Shown here: piece by piece, positions 10,711 through 22,010 of the stretch
How positions within the stretch are numbered: position 1 is the first letter of the stretch
How the letters are laid out: each line of letters begins with the position of its first letter
Origin: Tetracentron sinense
Taxonomy: Eukaryota > Streptophyta > Magnoliopsida > Trochodendrales > Trochodendraceae
NCBI GenBank assembly: GCA_015143295.1
Contig: CM026559.1
Coordinates: 22,582,826-22,646,825, forward strand
Reading direction: 5' to 3'
Length of the DNA stretch: 64,000 nucleotides
The notes under the pieces: model-generated
Told to the model about the DNA's origin: nothing
Seen by the model: the letters and a program-made list of their open reading frames with translations, nothing else
The model's database searches: none
Made by a program: the position numbers and the translations under genes

Positions 10711-13380
10711 GGTCTAGATCTGATAGGTGTTTTACACTCTTAGCTTCTCCGGGAAATGATAAGAGGCTATCTCTGGCACACTCCTTATCCCCAACATTGT
10801 AAACCCTTTTATAAAAATCAATGAAATCTACTAGTTAGCCCTTTGAGCCTAACAGCCTTTCTTTCACAAAACCTTTTCAAGGACACCCTCCCTTGCCTAC
10901 CTATGGCATAAGCCTAAACTACGTCATGACCTGATCTTGCAAAGGGCACATAGGCAACTTGACAAATCAGGTGCGGTCACTAACAGGTGCAAGTCGTTCC
11001 TTGTGTCAACCTCCAGGATACCTTCTCCCCATAAAGGGTCCAACCTCACCGACTCTCCCCACATAGTCACTACCCAAGCAAAAATCTTCCCAACTTCCAC
11101 GGCATAGTCGACATCAAAGTATATAAATTTCTATCAAAAGAAAGCCCAAAATAGAAGTCAAAACATTCTCAAGAATTAGAGACTCCCCACAGAGATAAAA
11201 CTCTCTAGATTCTTTCTCCCAACAGAGACAACCTCTCTCATACTCCCCGGTAGAGACAACCTCTCTCAAATTCCCCAGCGGAGCAGAAAGAAAAGAAAAA
11301 GAAAACAAAAACCTCCAAGGGAGTACCAATCAACTACAACTCAAGTTGTCCCAAACTTTGGTCCCCTAGTTTTCAATTCGTCCTACTCTAAGTCCTTCTA
11401 GATCTCCTAGAAACTACGAGTACAAGCGTAATATCACATCTACATCCCTCAGCGGAAATATCACCCTAGCGCCCCAAATGAGAGTTATTCAGGGCAATGA
11501 CGGGAAAAGACATATTTTCTCCAACAAATCATGGGCATCCCCAACCAGTCACGGGCTTAAGTGAAAAATAGTAACGGCCTCATTGCTAAAAAATTACATG
11601 ATTCTCAGACCTAATCTTGCAATTAAGGGCAAAAAAAGCATAAAAATCAATCAGCTTCACAGGCATGAGGAAAACCTGCAATGGCCTCATCGCGCAAAAA
11701 TTATGCGAACCCCATGTCTTGGTCATTCAAAGGGAAAAAAATAGAGAAAAAACTAAAAATTAGTTTGGCAACAACATCCGGTAGCAATCAGGCTTACCAG
11801 ATTCCCTAGTTATCCCCAGCAGTCAGCATCCCTCCTCGGACAGAGATTTCAACAAGGAAAATCCCCAACAGATGTTTAACGCCTAAGCATTTCCCAACAG
11901 AGAATCCTTCGGAAGACATCTCCCCAGCATACATGCAAATATCGGGAAATCCCCAACAAACTAGAAATCCCTAGCAATGGTCCATAGCAGAAGCCCACTC
12001 CCCAACAGAGCCTCGATGACGAGCAATCTCTAATCCTCAGCGGATCCCCAGTGGAATCCTCTGACGGCTTGCAACAGTACTTTTCCATAGCAAGGGTCTG
12101 GAAGCTTACAGAGCCCATCAGAAGGTTTCTCCTCAACTTGGGCCCTCAACCTACAACAGTGTTTGATAAGCTTGTCTACACCTGATAGCATCTTGCTCTG
12201 AATCATACTCCTCTCTTCGAGAGTAAAAGACGATTCACAAATTCCCATTAAGCCCTAACACAGGCGATTAACGGGCACATCTGAAAGTTAACTAAGTATT
12301 TTGTTGTCAAAACTAAAATCTTTGCAAAAGTCTTCCACACTTTTCATAAAAAGATGTTTGTACCAACATGCGCCAAGCAGTCCCGGCCAGCAAGCAGAGG
12401 AAGCCGACGCCACGCATCCCCGCCAATAGCAAATCACTGTAGAGTCATGGGAAAGCATCCTCGTCTCTATCCCTGTATGATAACATAGCATCATATCAAC
12501 ATAATTAAAATCCAGGCCCTCTTGGGCAATCTCAATATCAATTCGGCATCATGCCTCAAACCTTGGTGACACCCCCGTGAGTCCTAGACATCCTGGGTGC
12601 TCCGTGAAAGCCTCGTCACACCGCAGCCTCACCTATTACATGTCTCCCCTTTGTGTCACCGCGATGTGTCCTAGGCATCCTGGGTACTCTGTGACAGCCT
12701 CGTCACACCTACTGCATGTCTCCCCTTGTGACACCCCCATGTGTCCTAAACATCCTGTGTGCTCCATGACAACCTCGTCACACTGTAACCTTACCTACTG
12801 CACATATCCCCCTTGTGACATTCCCGTGTATCCTAGACATCCTGTGTGCTCTGTGACAACTTCGTCACACCGTAGCCTCACCTACTGCATGTCTCTCCTT
12901 TGTGACACCCCCGTGTGTCTTACACATCTTGTGTGCTCCATGAAAACCTCACCACACCGTAGCATTACCTCCTGCATGTCTCCCTTCATGACACCCCCGT
13001 GTGTCCCTTAACACCCCGTGTGTTCTGACACCCTATGTGTTCCCCGACAATCTACGTGTCCCCTTTTAACAACCTGTGTGTTTCCGACACCCCGTGTGTC
13101 CTCCAATCATTTCAATTAATATCCCTCAGGAAACACCGTTTCGATCAAAACCCCTTGCCGTTTCCGAGCGACACCCTCTCTCGGCTAAACGCCTCTGGGC
13201 CATGTCATCCTTGCATCCATTTTCTTCCCCAGCTACTCGCCAGTAGTGATCCTGATCTCTACATTAGCACTCACCACTTGCACAACACGCATCATACTGC
13301 ATTCTCAAGATCCAATCTTGGTATAAAAATCAGATGTTTCAAGTCTTTATCGTTCAATTACCAATCTCGGCACTCTCCGA
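10711..13380 (+). other. 3' untranslated region of element C
   Basis: No coding sequence is supported. The region holds short degenerate repeats (variants of CCCCAACAG around 11820-12060) and an 86-bp tandem array at 12564-13010. Long repeat-rich 3' UTRs are known for Ogre/Tat elements. Confidence 0.65.
12564..13010 (+). repeat. Tandem repeat, about 86-bp unit, 5 copies
   Basis: Five imperfect units, each containing a GTGACACCCCCGTGTGTCC-like start, a CATCCTGTGTGCTC-like middle and a CACCTACTGCATGTCTCC-like end; one unit is shorter. A decayed tail of the pattern continues to about 13110. The 144-codon open frame over the array arises from the repeat and is not a gene. Confidence 0.85.
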
Positions 13381-13390
13381 CAAAGAGGGG
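13381..13390 (+). other. Polypurine tract of element C
   Basis: GACAAAGAGGGG lies just before the TG of the 3' LTR. Element D has the same tract (26733-26744), supporting the family link. Confidence 0.75.
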
Positions 13391-13395
13391 ATAGT

Positions 13396-15183
13396 TGTAA
13401 GCACCCCATTTTTGCACCCCCTTAACCATGGTTAAGGGTTCTTAGTCATGGTTAAATCCCCAAGTCGACTGCCTTAACCCTAGCAAACCCTAGGTTTTAA
13501 TACTAGCTAAATCCTAACCCTAGGTATAATCCTAGTTAAACCCTACTAAACCCTAGGTATAACATCAACAAGTCCTAGGTTTTAACCCTAGCCCTAGCCC
13601 TAGCCTAAAGCCCTTAGGGCCTAAATCCTAAGTCCAAAACTCCCCTAGGGTCTAAACCCTTGGCCTGGGCCCAAACCCAGGCCTAAAATTTCAAACAAAC
13701 CCCCCCGTATCGCGTGCCTGCCTGGGCCAGGGCTTCAACAATTAAAAACTGGTATTGGCAATAGATGATCTACCACCATTACCAATTTACATTGTTTTGG
13801 TAATGGCGGTAGGACATCTACCACCAATACCTACTTTAGTAGCACAACCACCCCCTGCAGGGCTCAGGCACGCCTACAACGCCCCTCTCCGACCTCCTGC
13901 AACCACATCTACCTTGGTTCTAATACCAGAGGTGTCCCCAACCCTTTTCCTATAAAGGGAACACCCCCCATGGCTGTAAAACCATCTGCAAAAACCCCCT
14001 ACTTGAATCCCTGCCTAGTTCCAGACCTAGTCCCTCTCCCCTGGCTTTTCAGCAAACTCCGGTAGCTCCCATCAACCCTTGGTTCAACCCCAACCGTACT
14101 CCACCAACTGCAGCACCGTCACAGCACCATCACCGTGCTCCATGCCTCTCACAGTAGCTCCCATCTCGGCCAAGAGTGTATCAGCAGGGTAGGGCTTCCT
14201 CCTACCCCTTTTCCCTTTATGTTGATCTCATTGTGAGCCCCTGGTCCAGTCCAGAGGAGTTTCATTATTGTAAAAAATCCCATTACAAGGTGTTCTCACA
14301 TCTTCATAGATGTGGGGAACCCCTTAGGGTATACCAGCATTCATCCAGCCTCAGAAGCTTCTGGGGGTCCTCCATATCATGGGGGAACCCCTAGTAATCC
14401 CCTGGAGTAGCCCCATAGGCCCCTTTTAATTTCTGAAAAAAATACAAGGTGTCGGTAAACTCAGTACTGACACCTAGAGATCTTGCTGTTTGAAGGTCTG
14501 TGGGCCCCACCAGGGCTAACCCTGGTCAAATCCAGGACATGAGTTAACATCCTAACCCTCCTTTGAGCTTAGCTGAAGCTTTACGAACCCTCCCCTTTAA
14601 CTTAACCATGGTTGAATGACCTGAGTTTAAAAACTGTCATAGTATTAACAATCACATTACTGACACTTATTATTTATGTAACAGTAACTTTGGGCCCATC
14701 CCAGGCCTACACATGGCATCCCCTGGGGCCCACAACAGGCCCAGGATATTCCCCTCATCCTGGTCTTCAAAACCATGGGTCATGGGCCCCCTAATTCCAC
14801 CCCTAACTATAGTTAAGATCCCTTGAACTATGGTTAAAACCTGCTGATATTAACAGTAAAGCATTCACCGCCAATATGGTTCTTTGAAGAATCCGAGTTG
14901 GCGGTAAATGGATTACCGCCAATTTCATCATTGTACTTTCTTGGGCCTTGCAGTAGCCCATACCCATGAGGGGCCTCCACCAGACCTAACATGGCCCTTG
15001 GAGCCCATCCCGAGCATGTCCAGACCTTGCCACTGCCTTAACCGTAGTTATCTCAACCATGGTTAAGAGAAACCATGGTTAGTTGGACTAAGCTCATGGA
15101 AAAATTCTAAAAAAAATCCTCAAAAATCAAAAATATTCTGAAACCACAGAAAATGACATTTTTGGATTGTGTGCTCATGCCTA
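13396..15183 (+). repeat. Partial 3' LTR of element C
   Basis: Starts TGTAAGCACCCCATTTTTGC, the same opening as the LTRs of D, then diverges. It has a TATA-like TATAAAG at 13951, a degenerate CCCTA-rich (telomere-like) stretch at 13490-13620, and several TTAACCATGGTTAA-type palindromes. It ends in an A-rich stretch resembling the last third of the D LTR but lacks the final few hundred bases, so it is truncated where LINE sequence starts. Confidence 0.72.
13951..13957 (+). promoter_or_regulatory. TATA-like box in LTR of element C
   Basis: TATAAAG about 555 bases into the LTR, a position comparable to the TATA boxes of the D LTRs. Inferred from motif and place only. Confidence 0.4.
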
Positions 15184-15308
15184 ACCCTCGAAGCTCCAAC
15201 CACATTTAATTTCATTCTTCCCCTATGGGGGCAAAGCCACTTCACAAACAAAGGCCTCGGCTGATGAAGATTATGATAATTAAAGCCAAAAATAGGAGAA
15301 AGATCCAA
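15184..15308 (-). pseudogene. LINE RNase H start, truncated
   Basis: The minus-strand frame reads LFVKWLCPHRGRMKLNVVGASR. It matches the opening of the plant RVT_3-type RNase H, usually W..P..G..KLNVDGASRGNPG. Val replaces the catalytic Asp of the NVDG motif, and the match ends directly afterwards. It is a truncated, inactive end of the LINE. Confidence 0.6.
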
Positions 15309-15437
15309 ACCTTTGCGAGAATAAAAAGATCCTATATCCCCAAATGTTTCTATTCAAGCTTCCCAACAAGATTTTTGAAGTTCTCGACTTCAAAACATAC
15401 TTTCTTTTACATCTATCAATCCATATCTCCTAAACTA

Positions 15438-15704
15438 TCAATGCTGGAATGAGAGTAAGAAGAACATTGGTCCTGGAGGAGTTACCTCAAAACCACTTTT
15501 CAAACAACATTGAATGGAATCATTAGGGAATATAGGAACATAGCAATAAGTAGAGAAAAACCTCCCTAGGGGTCTAACAATGTCACTACAGATAAAGAGG
15601 TGGGAAGAGTTTTCCATTTTAGCATTAGTACAACATGAACATTTACTGACCATGGGGATTCCCAATCCTTGGATAGCCAAATCAGTTGAGATGCCATTAT
15701 TCAT
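15438..15704 (-). pseudogene. LINE zinc-binding RT-associated domain (zf-RVT)
   Basis: The minus-strand frame contains CSCCTNAKMENSSHLFICSDIVRPLGRFF, close to the zf-RVT consensus (C..C....E...HLF..C......W..F) found downstream of RT in plant L1 elements. It lies between RT (above 16400) and RNase H (below 15310), as expected. Part of the dead LINE. Confidence 0.75.
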
Positions 15705-16431
15705 AATTCTTCAACAAAAATTCTGAATTTTTGTAGGGATAATTAGGTTCCAAACCAAAGGCCACCAACTCTGATTTTGATTCTTCACCCTCAATAAATT
15801 CCATGTTGATTTAACTGTAAACTGACCAATAGTTTATTTATTCAAAATAAACAAGTCATCCTCAATGGAAGTAGCAAAACCTCTTGCTTTGATATCCTAT
15901 ATACTAGAATGCAATAAACAATTATTACCCTAAGATAAATCCCATTCACCTTCTGAAGAGAGGATGATGCCAATCTTTGGACTGCTAGAAGGGGGAGTTC
16001 TTGATTAATAAGAGCTTCTTCGCCACAGCAGTGATCAAACCAAAAATTAACTTTCAAACCACTTCCAATTAGAATAATAGAGTTAGAAAGCATAAACTGG
16101 AAAACACCACAAATGTCAGCCCATAACTTAGAAGAACCCCGATTAGGAATAGCATTCTACACATGAGAAACTCTATACTTATCTTTAAAAAACTGAAACC
16201 ATAGGCTTTCCGAAGTGTACATGCTCCAAGCATGTTTAACTCGAAAAGTAGATGAATTTAGCCAAATAAGAGTCAATAGAATTTCCAATACTAGCAGGGA
16301 TACACCGGCTAAAATATGGGAAGGAATAGAAGATAATACGTGCTTATTCAAGATAAGCCGCCCACCTGTAGAGAGAAGTTTACTAGACCAACCCGAAATG
16401 TCTTTGGATCTTCTCCACTAAGGGAATAAAA

Positions 16432-17790
16432 TAAGCCTTTTTTTGCCTCCCTTTATAAATTGGCACTCCAAGATTGGTAACTGGAAACTGTTTAAATCCG
16501 AGCAAAAAACTGAGCTTGTTTGATTATTTATTAGTTGTCCCGAAGAAGCTTCATATCTCTTAAGTAATTCTGAATTTTTTTTAAGCTTCTAGAACTGGCA
16601 TTACAAAAAACTAGAGTGTCATCAACAAATAAAAGGTGAGAGATCGGGGAACCATACCTCCCAATATTATAAGAATAGGCTTGATTCTTCAAAATACCAT
16701 AAAGGTCTCTACTTAAAACTTCTTCAGTCAATATAAAATGAGCAGGAGAGAGAGGATCACCCTGCCAAAGCCCTCTTGAACTCTGAAAAAACCCATTAAA
16801 GGTACCATTGATGAAGATAGAAAAACATTGATTATTAATGCACCATTTGACAAGACTAAGGAACCCCTCACCAAAACCAAACTTCTTTAACACTGCCAGA
16901 AAAAAGCCCACTCCATCTGGTCATAGGCCTTTGCCATATCTAGCTTAATAAGCAAGCTACCTCCAAAATTTTTCCTGTCTATATTTTGAATCATTTCTTA
17001 AGCCATCGTGATATTCTCAGTAATGCTTCTACCTTTTACAAAGGCACTTTGCTCCTTTGATATAATTCTAGGAAGAATACGACTAAGGCGATTTGCTAGA
17101 ATCCTGAAAAAAATCTTATAAAGAAAATTTTCAGAGACTGATAAGCCTATAGTTAGCAAAAGTAACGGGGTTGCATTTAGCTATCAAAGCTATGGTAGTA
17201 GCATTAACCAACTTAGGAATATGAGGATCATAGAAGAATTGACCCACAACATTAAATAAATCATCCATAAAAATTCCAACAACCTTGGTAAAAGTGACAA
17301 TCAAATCCATTCGAACACGGAGCACTGTCAGCATCCAAACTGAAAACAACTTCTTTAACCTCCTCCGAAGAAGGAGAAGAAGCAAGATTGCTATTATCCT
17401 TTTCAGAAACCAACGAAGGAATGATCTCTAAAAATTGATCTTCAACAGTACCATTAGAAGAGGTAAGCAGCTCCTGAAAATAAGAAACAGCTTCTTCAGC
17501 AATATCTTATTGATTCTTAATCCACATGCCCTGGGAGTTTTTAATTCTCTGAATACTATTCTTTCTTCTTCTTTGATTAACTATTGCATGAAAGAACTTT
17601 GTAATATTATCCCCTTCCTTCAGCCATTTTATTTTAGACTTTTGTCTCCAAAAAACCTCTTCTGGAAGAATAACCTGGTGGAGATCCTCTTTAAGAGAGG
17701 AGAGAACACATTCTTGCCTGCTATCCCAGGCCTCCTGCAAAGAAATTTCAGCAACACATATTTTTTCCTCCAACTCCTTTATCTTGACAA
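16432..17790 (-). pseudogene. LINE reverse transcriptase domain
   Basis: Minus-strand RT spread over several frames. Recognisable in order: PHIPKLVNATTIALIAKC near 17200, the FVKGRS motif near 17030, LIKLDMAKAYDQMEW around 16900-16960, GLWQGDPLSP near 16770 (usually RQGDPLSP) and the active site LLFVDDTLVF near 16620 (usually FADD). Stops and frameshifts separate these pieces. It would reverse-transcribe the LINE RNA at the nicked target; here it is inactive. Confidence 0.85.
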
Positions 17791-17824
17791 AAAAAAATTC
17801 CAAAAACATCCCTATTCCATTGCT

Positions 17825-18670
17825 TTAGAGTGACTTTGAGTCTCCTAAGCTTAACAAAGAAAGCAATAATGGGGTTATCAAAGATTGGAAGAGCCCGCAA
17901 ACTCTCAACAATTCTTTTGAAGCCTGCATGTGAGATAACCACATCTTTTGAAAAAGAAACGAAGAAGGCTGAGAAGAACCACCCGTATTTAAATTCAATA
18001 CAAGAGGAGCATGATCCGAGTTCAAACGAGATAGATGAGCCACTTGAGTATTAGGAAACTTAAAACTCCATGCATTGTTGAAAAGAATACGATCAAGTCT
18101 GGCATAAATTCTATTAGACCCCTTCTGATTGTTAAACCAAGTATATTTATTACCAATAAAACCTGCATCAATAAGCCCCATATCATTAATAAAAGAGCTA
18201 AACTCTTCCATAGAATGGTGTTAGCATCCCTACCTCCCACCTTCTCCTCAGTAAATACAATAAGAGAAAGGTTAGTCCATAAAAGTTATCTCTCTTCCTT
18301 GAGGCATTTAGCATAAACAAAAACACACCTAATAAGATCAAAACCCGGAGCACTAACATCCACAATTAAAGCTTGATCAAGAGAAGCAATATGAGTGACC
18401 TTCAAAACATTCTTCAAAGAAGCCAAATTTTTTGATGAGTTGGACAATCTGAAAGCCCCAACATCTTATTGAGATTCTTAATTTTATTAGAAGCCTGCAT
18501 AGGTTCCATTATAGCAATCATAGAAATATTATACAGTTTCATCATCTTTTTTAACCGGGCTTTAGAAGCTAAGTTACCTACCCCTCCAATATTCCAAGAT
18601 AAAAAAACTAGACATTATCAACTTGAAGATTTTATGTCACAACTGGAGCAACAACTCTAGATCTAGTAAT
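17825..18670 (-). pseudogene. LINE endonuclease domain
   Basis: The minus-strand frame contains GFIGNKYTWFNNQKGSNRIYARLDRILFN and LNSDHAPLVLNLN, the C-terminal half of an apurinic-type endonuclease/exonuclease/phosphatase domain (the SDHAPL histidine motif is visible). Upstream, at about 18480-18600, a segment with SMIAIMEPMQASNK corresponds to the N-terminal metal-binding strand, where the E..P motif is usual. The frame is interrupted. This enzyme nicks target DNA to prime reverse transcription. Confidence 0.8.
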
Positions 18671-18675
18671 GATAT
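18671..18675. repeat. Target-site duplication of element D (left)
   Basis: GATAT directly before the TG of the 5' LTR, repeated at 29070-29074 directly after the CA of the 3' LTR. Five bases is the usual length for Ty3/gypsy insertion. Confidence 0.95.
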
Positions 18676-20998
18676 TGTAAGCACCCTATTTTTGCACCCC
18701 CTATCCCTCTTCCCACGTCTTCAAATGCTCCAAGGTTTACCCAAGGCACAAGCCCATTTGACCAAACTTGTACCCAAACAACTCAATCAAGCCCAATTAC
18801 TTAATTCCATTACCCAAGCCCAAGTAGCCAAGCCTAATTACCCAATTGTCTTAGCTAAAACTCAATTGCTTTAGTGAAAGCCTAATTACCATAGCCCAAT
18901 CCCAATTGCCATAGTTAAAGTCCAATAATCATAACCCATGACCCATCTACTAACAATCATGATCCATATGGTCTAGTCCACATACCCACATCCATTCAAC
19001 CCATATCCAAGACCCACTAACCCAAGTCCACTTTCCACTTTCCTACAAAAGATCTTTTATTTTTTCTTCAAACCCCAAATAGCCCCATTTTTATGTTTAC
19101 ACACCTCTTTGACCACCCAATCATCTCTCACCAAGTACACACTTTTTTGACTAACCAATCACCTCCCATACTCCCTAACACCTCTTACAACTTATTCTTA
19201 TACCTCTTACAAAACAATTAATTCTCTTACACTTATTTTGACCATCCAATCACCTCTCATCAAGTACATACTTTTTTTATTACCCAATCACCAACCACAT
19301 CAATTTTGACCAACCAATCACCTCCCTTCTTCTCACCCAACCCTCTATTTATCACCAAATTGCCACAACCTCTTGAAACCTCTATAAATACAAGACCCTC
19401 ACAAGCCATTTCTTCCACCTCCAAAATCCCAAGTGGAAACCCTAGCTCTTCCTCCTCTCACCCCTTTTATTTCTTTTTACCCTTGAAGAAAGTTAGAAGA
19501 AGCCAAGGTTTAGAGTGTGTAGAGAATTCTAGGACTAAAAGCCTAGAGTTCTTCACTAACTCTCTTCCTTTGTAGACTCTAAAAACTCATCACCTCTTGG
19601 AGCATTGGAGAAGTAGTCTTAGAGGAGTAGGCACTCCTCCTTTTATTCTTTATCTTCTTGTTTACTTCATATCTTTTTTTTATTTGTAGTCTTCTTTTAG
19701 AATAATTTGGGAAGATCTTTCTTTTCTCAAGTTTAGTTGGGTTTCTCTACACCAATCTAATGGTGTAGAGGGACCCCACCTCAAAAGAAAGGAGATGTCT
19801 TATTTTTTCTCTCGTGTAAATATTTATTTCTTTCATATGTACCCACTAGTGTGGATATGGGTAGGCCCATAGAGAGTGGAAGCTAAAGCTATACCTCTCT
19901 TTTTATTTTGTTTCTTCATATTGATTCTAGTCCTTCTTCTAGAATCATTTGGGAAACTCATCATCACTCTAATCTTCATAGTTGAATCTCATTATATCAT
20001 TCATAATGGTGTAAAGGGATTACATTAGAGAGGAGATGATGAGATTTCATTTTCTTCACTTGTCACTTTTTCATTTCTTTCTTTTTTCTTCATGTTCTAT
20101 TTTGAATGGATAAATGATGACTTAAGGACCTAAGGACTTAAAGAGGACTTTATCCAAAATGCCTCATATCAAAGACAATGGTATTTGATTTATTATCAAC
20201 ACCAATCCAACAAAATAAGTGTTGGCAATAGACTATTTACTATTCACAATGCACACTCCTCTTTATGTCCTAAATATAATCTTTTAGCCTAACTTTTCCT
20301 TAGTCTTTCTCTTGGATTAAATTTGACATTAGTTAAGTTTGCCAAAATCTCACCTATATGAAAATCCAAAAAAAAAAGAACATGATAAATTCTCAAAATA
20401 CCAAAAACATTATAAAATCTCAAAATACCAAAAAAATCTAAAAATACCAAAAGACCAAAAACATGCTTGCTAGATCTTGCTTAGCCTACTCAACCATGAT
20501 TAACACCCTTCTAACTGCGGTTAGACCTAGACCTTGCACTTGACCAACCCGGTCAACTAAACCCTAGCCCCTAGGCTAGACCCTTGACCACCTTATGCAC
20601 ACACACACCACCCTTAGCCTTGGCACGGGCTCATGTGCCAGAACTACGCTCGGTCTGATCTCACCCCAATGTGAGTACGTAGGCAACCCAACCCGGGTTC
20701 GACCCTAGCCCATCTAGCTTTCTTTCTTTCTTGGATCAGCATTTGATTAAACATTTAGACATTTTAATTAATATTGAGATTAAATTTTGCTTAAATTTAG
20801 GGAGTAGGTAACCATTACAAAATGGGGGTCTTGGGGTGCCTAACACCTTCCCCATGACTTAATCGAACCGCTTACCCTAACTCTAATAAATCATTTGCCT
20901 TATCCAAATCAATCCGGGACCTATCCCTAAGAATGAATAGGTGGCGACTCTTAGTCAAACCACAAATGTGAAAGTGGGTAGAAAAATCCATGCTCACA
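18676..20998 (+). repeat. 5' LTR of element D
   Basis: Starts TGTAAGCACCC and ends TGCTCACA. It contains a TATA box at 19383-19390 (TATAAATA) and pairs with the 3' LTR at about 99% identity. The small open frame at 19306-19575 recurs in the other LTR and has no recognisable product. Confidence 0.95.
19383..19390 (+). promoter_or_regulatory. TATA box of D 5' LTR
   Basis: TATAAATA about 710 bases into the LTR, followed about 30 bases on by a CA-rich likely start region. The same motif is at 27455-27462 in the 3' LTR. Confidence 0.6.
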
Positions 20999-21002
20999 GC
21001 TC

Positions 21003-21020
21003 TGGCGACTCTGCTGGGGA
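21003..21020 (+). other. Primer-binding site of element D
   Basis: TGGCGACTCTGCTGGGGA begins four bases after the 5' LTR. It has the form of the primer site described for Ogre elements, complementary to an arginine tRNA 3' end. The tRNA assignment is from family knowledge and was not checked. Confidence 0.7.
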
Positions 21021-22010
21021 ATTGGTTCAAGCCGGAACCTAAACTTAAGCCAAATTAATCTCAACATTAATCAAAATGCTTAAGAGATTAATTAATTGCT
21101 AATTCTTTATATCTCTTTGGTGTTTTTGTAAATGTGCATTTCATACATATCATTGTAGTGTAAATGACCCATTAAACCCAGTAGAGAGGCTTATTACGCT
21201 TACGGCTGCTGGATGACTATCCTCAGTGACAGAGGATTAACAGTCTTGGAGGTCTGCGGAATTACTCCTGCTAGGTGATTACCCTCAGGGAAGGATTCTA
21301 AACGCTCCCGCTTACACCAATCATCCATTTTTAGGTATGGTCTATACCGGGGAGTCGCATATACGGTGTTAAGTGACCCTATCCTTTTAGGAACACCCTT
21401 ACATTACACCTGCATGCATACATATAGACTAGGCTATGGTATAGTCTATAAACAGCCCACCTAGAGGGATACTCAAAATCCTAACTTGCTTGCAGCATAT
21501 ACCTGTCCCCCAATCATGGTGGAATATCAGGACGCTCTGTCCAGATAAACACCCATCTAGGGGGCATGTACTGAGCCTTTTGTTGTGCTTGTAATAAAAT
21601 ACACTCTACCCTGCATCTCAGCATAGCATATGGGGTTCAAATCCCAAGTAGATAGGTCTTCACCAGACCTACCCTCAACTTTGACCTGATAGGCCCTCGG
21701 TTCCCAATAACCCGGGTTAAAGCATGTCGGACTTCCGTCCGTCTTCCTTATCGGATCACATATGCCTTGTCACACCCAAAAAAAAAGAAATCAAAAAATC
21801 AAAAAAAAAAAAAAAAATCCTCCCTCTTGCATGTCATATTAAGCTTCCAGACTAGGGGCATTGTCTCTATGTCAATTAGACTGTGCATCTTACCTCATTC
21901 TTATCTATTCAAACACAACTCCACACCTCCCATCTTTTCAGGAGTGGACCCTAAGTCAAGCACGTATCAGAAAAGCAAAACCAGTTGATACCTGATTAAC
22001 CGATTGCAGC
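21021..22010 (+). other. 5' leader of element D
   Basis: Untranslated leader between primer site and gag. It contains an A-rich run near 21775-21817 and no supported ORF. Confidence 0.6.

Larger units (their letters stand above)
7281..15183 (+). mobile_element. Broken Tat/Ogre-like Ty3/gypsy element C
   Basis: Old LTR element on the plus strand. Visible parts are a pol region with RT, a first RNase H, a second plant-Tat-type RNase H and integrase (7281-10710), a long 3' untranslated region with tandem repeats (10711-13380), a polypurine tract, and a partial 3' LTR from 13396. The 5' LTR and gag are not in view. It is broken, with many breaks in the coding part (of the order of ten). Motifs after integrase (the stretches around GTTAGCCCTTTGAGCCTAAC and AACTACGTCATGACCTGATC) are shared with D at 24170-24350, so C and D are related. 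The right edge is where LINE sequence begins and is approximate. Confidence 0.85.
15184..18675 (-). mobile_element. L1-type LINE, 3' part (ORF2), split by element D
   Basis: Minus-strand non-LTR retrotransposon. Reading from 18675 downward it shows endonuclease, RT, a zinc-binding RT-associated domain and the beginning of a C-terminal RNase H, the order of plant L1 elements. The frame is interrupted repeatedly by stops and frameshifts, so it is dead. The RNase H stops soon after the KLNVDGASR-like motif, here KLNVVGASR at about 15190-15220, where element C begins. The 5' continuation lies beyond element D at 29070-30288. Confidence 0.88.

Noticed and set aside
12577-13011. 144-codon ORF with Cys/His/Ser-rich repeats
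   Set aside because: It exists only because the 86-bp tandem unit lacks stops in that frame; there is no domain and the pattern decays at the edges.
13490-13620. Interstitial telomere repeat (CCCTAAA)n
   Set aside because: The CCCTA-rich stretch is irregular, with no run of perfect heptamers, and lies inside an LTR.
19306-19575. Ser/Pro-rich ORF in the D LTRs (also near 27378)
   Set aside because: It spans the TATA box, its length differs between the two LTRs, and no homologous frame is seen in C.
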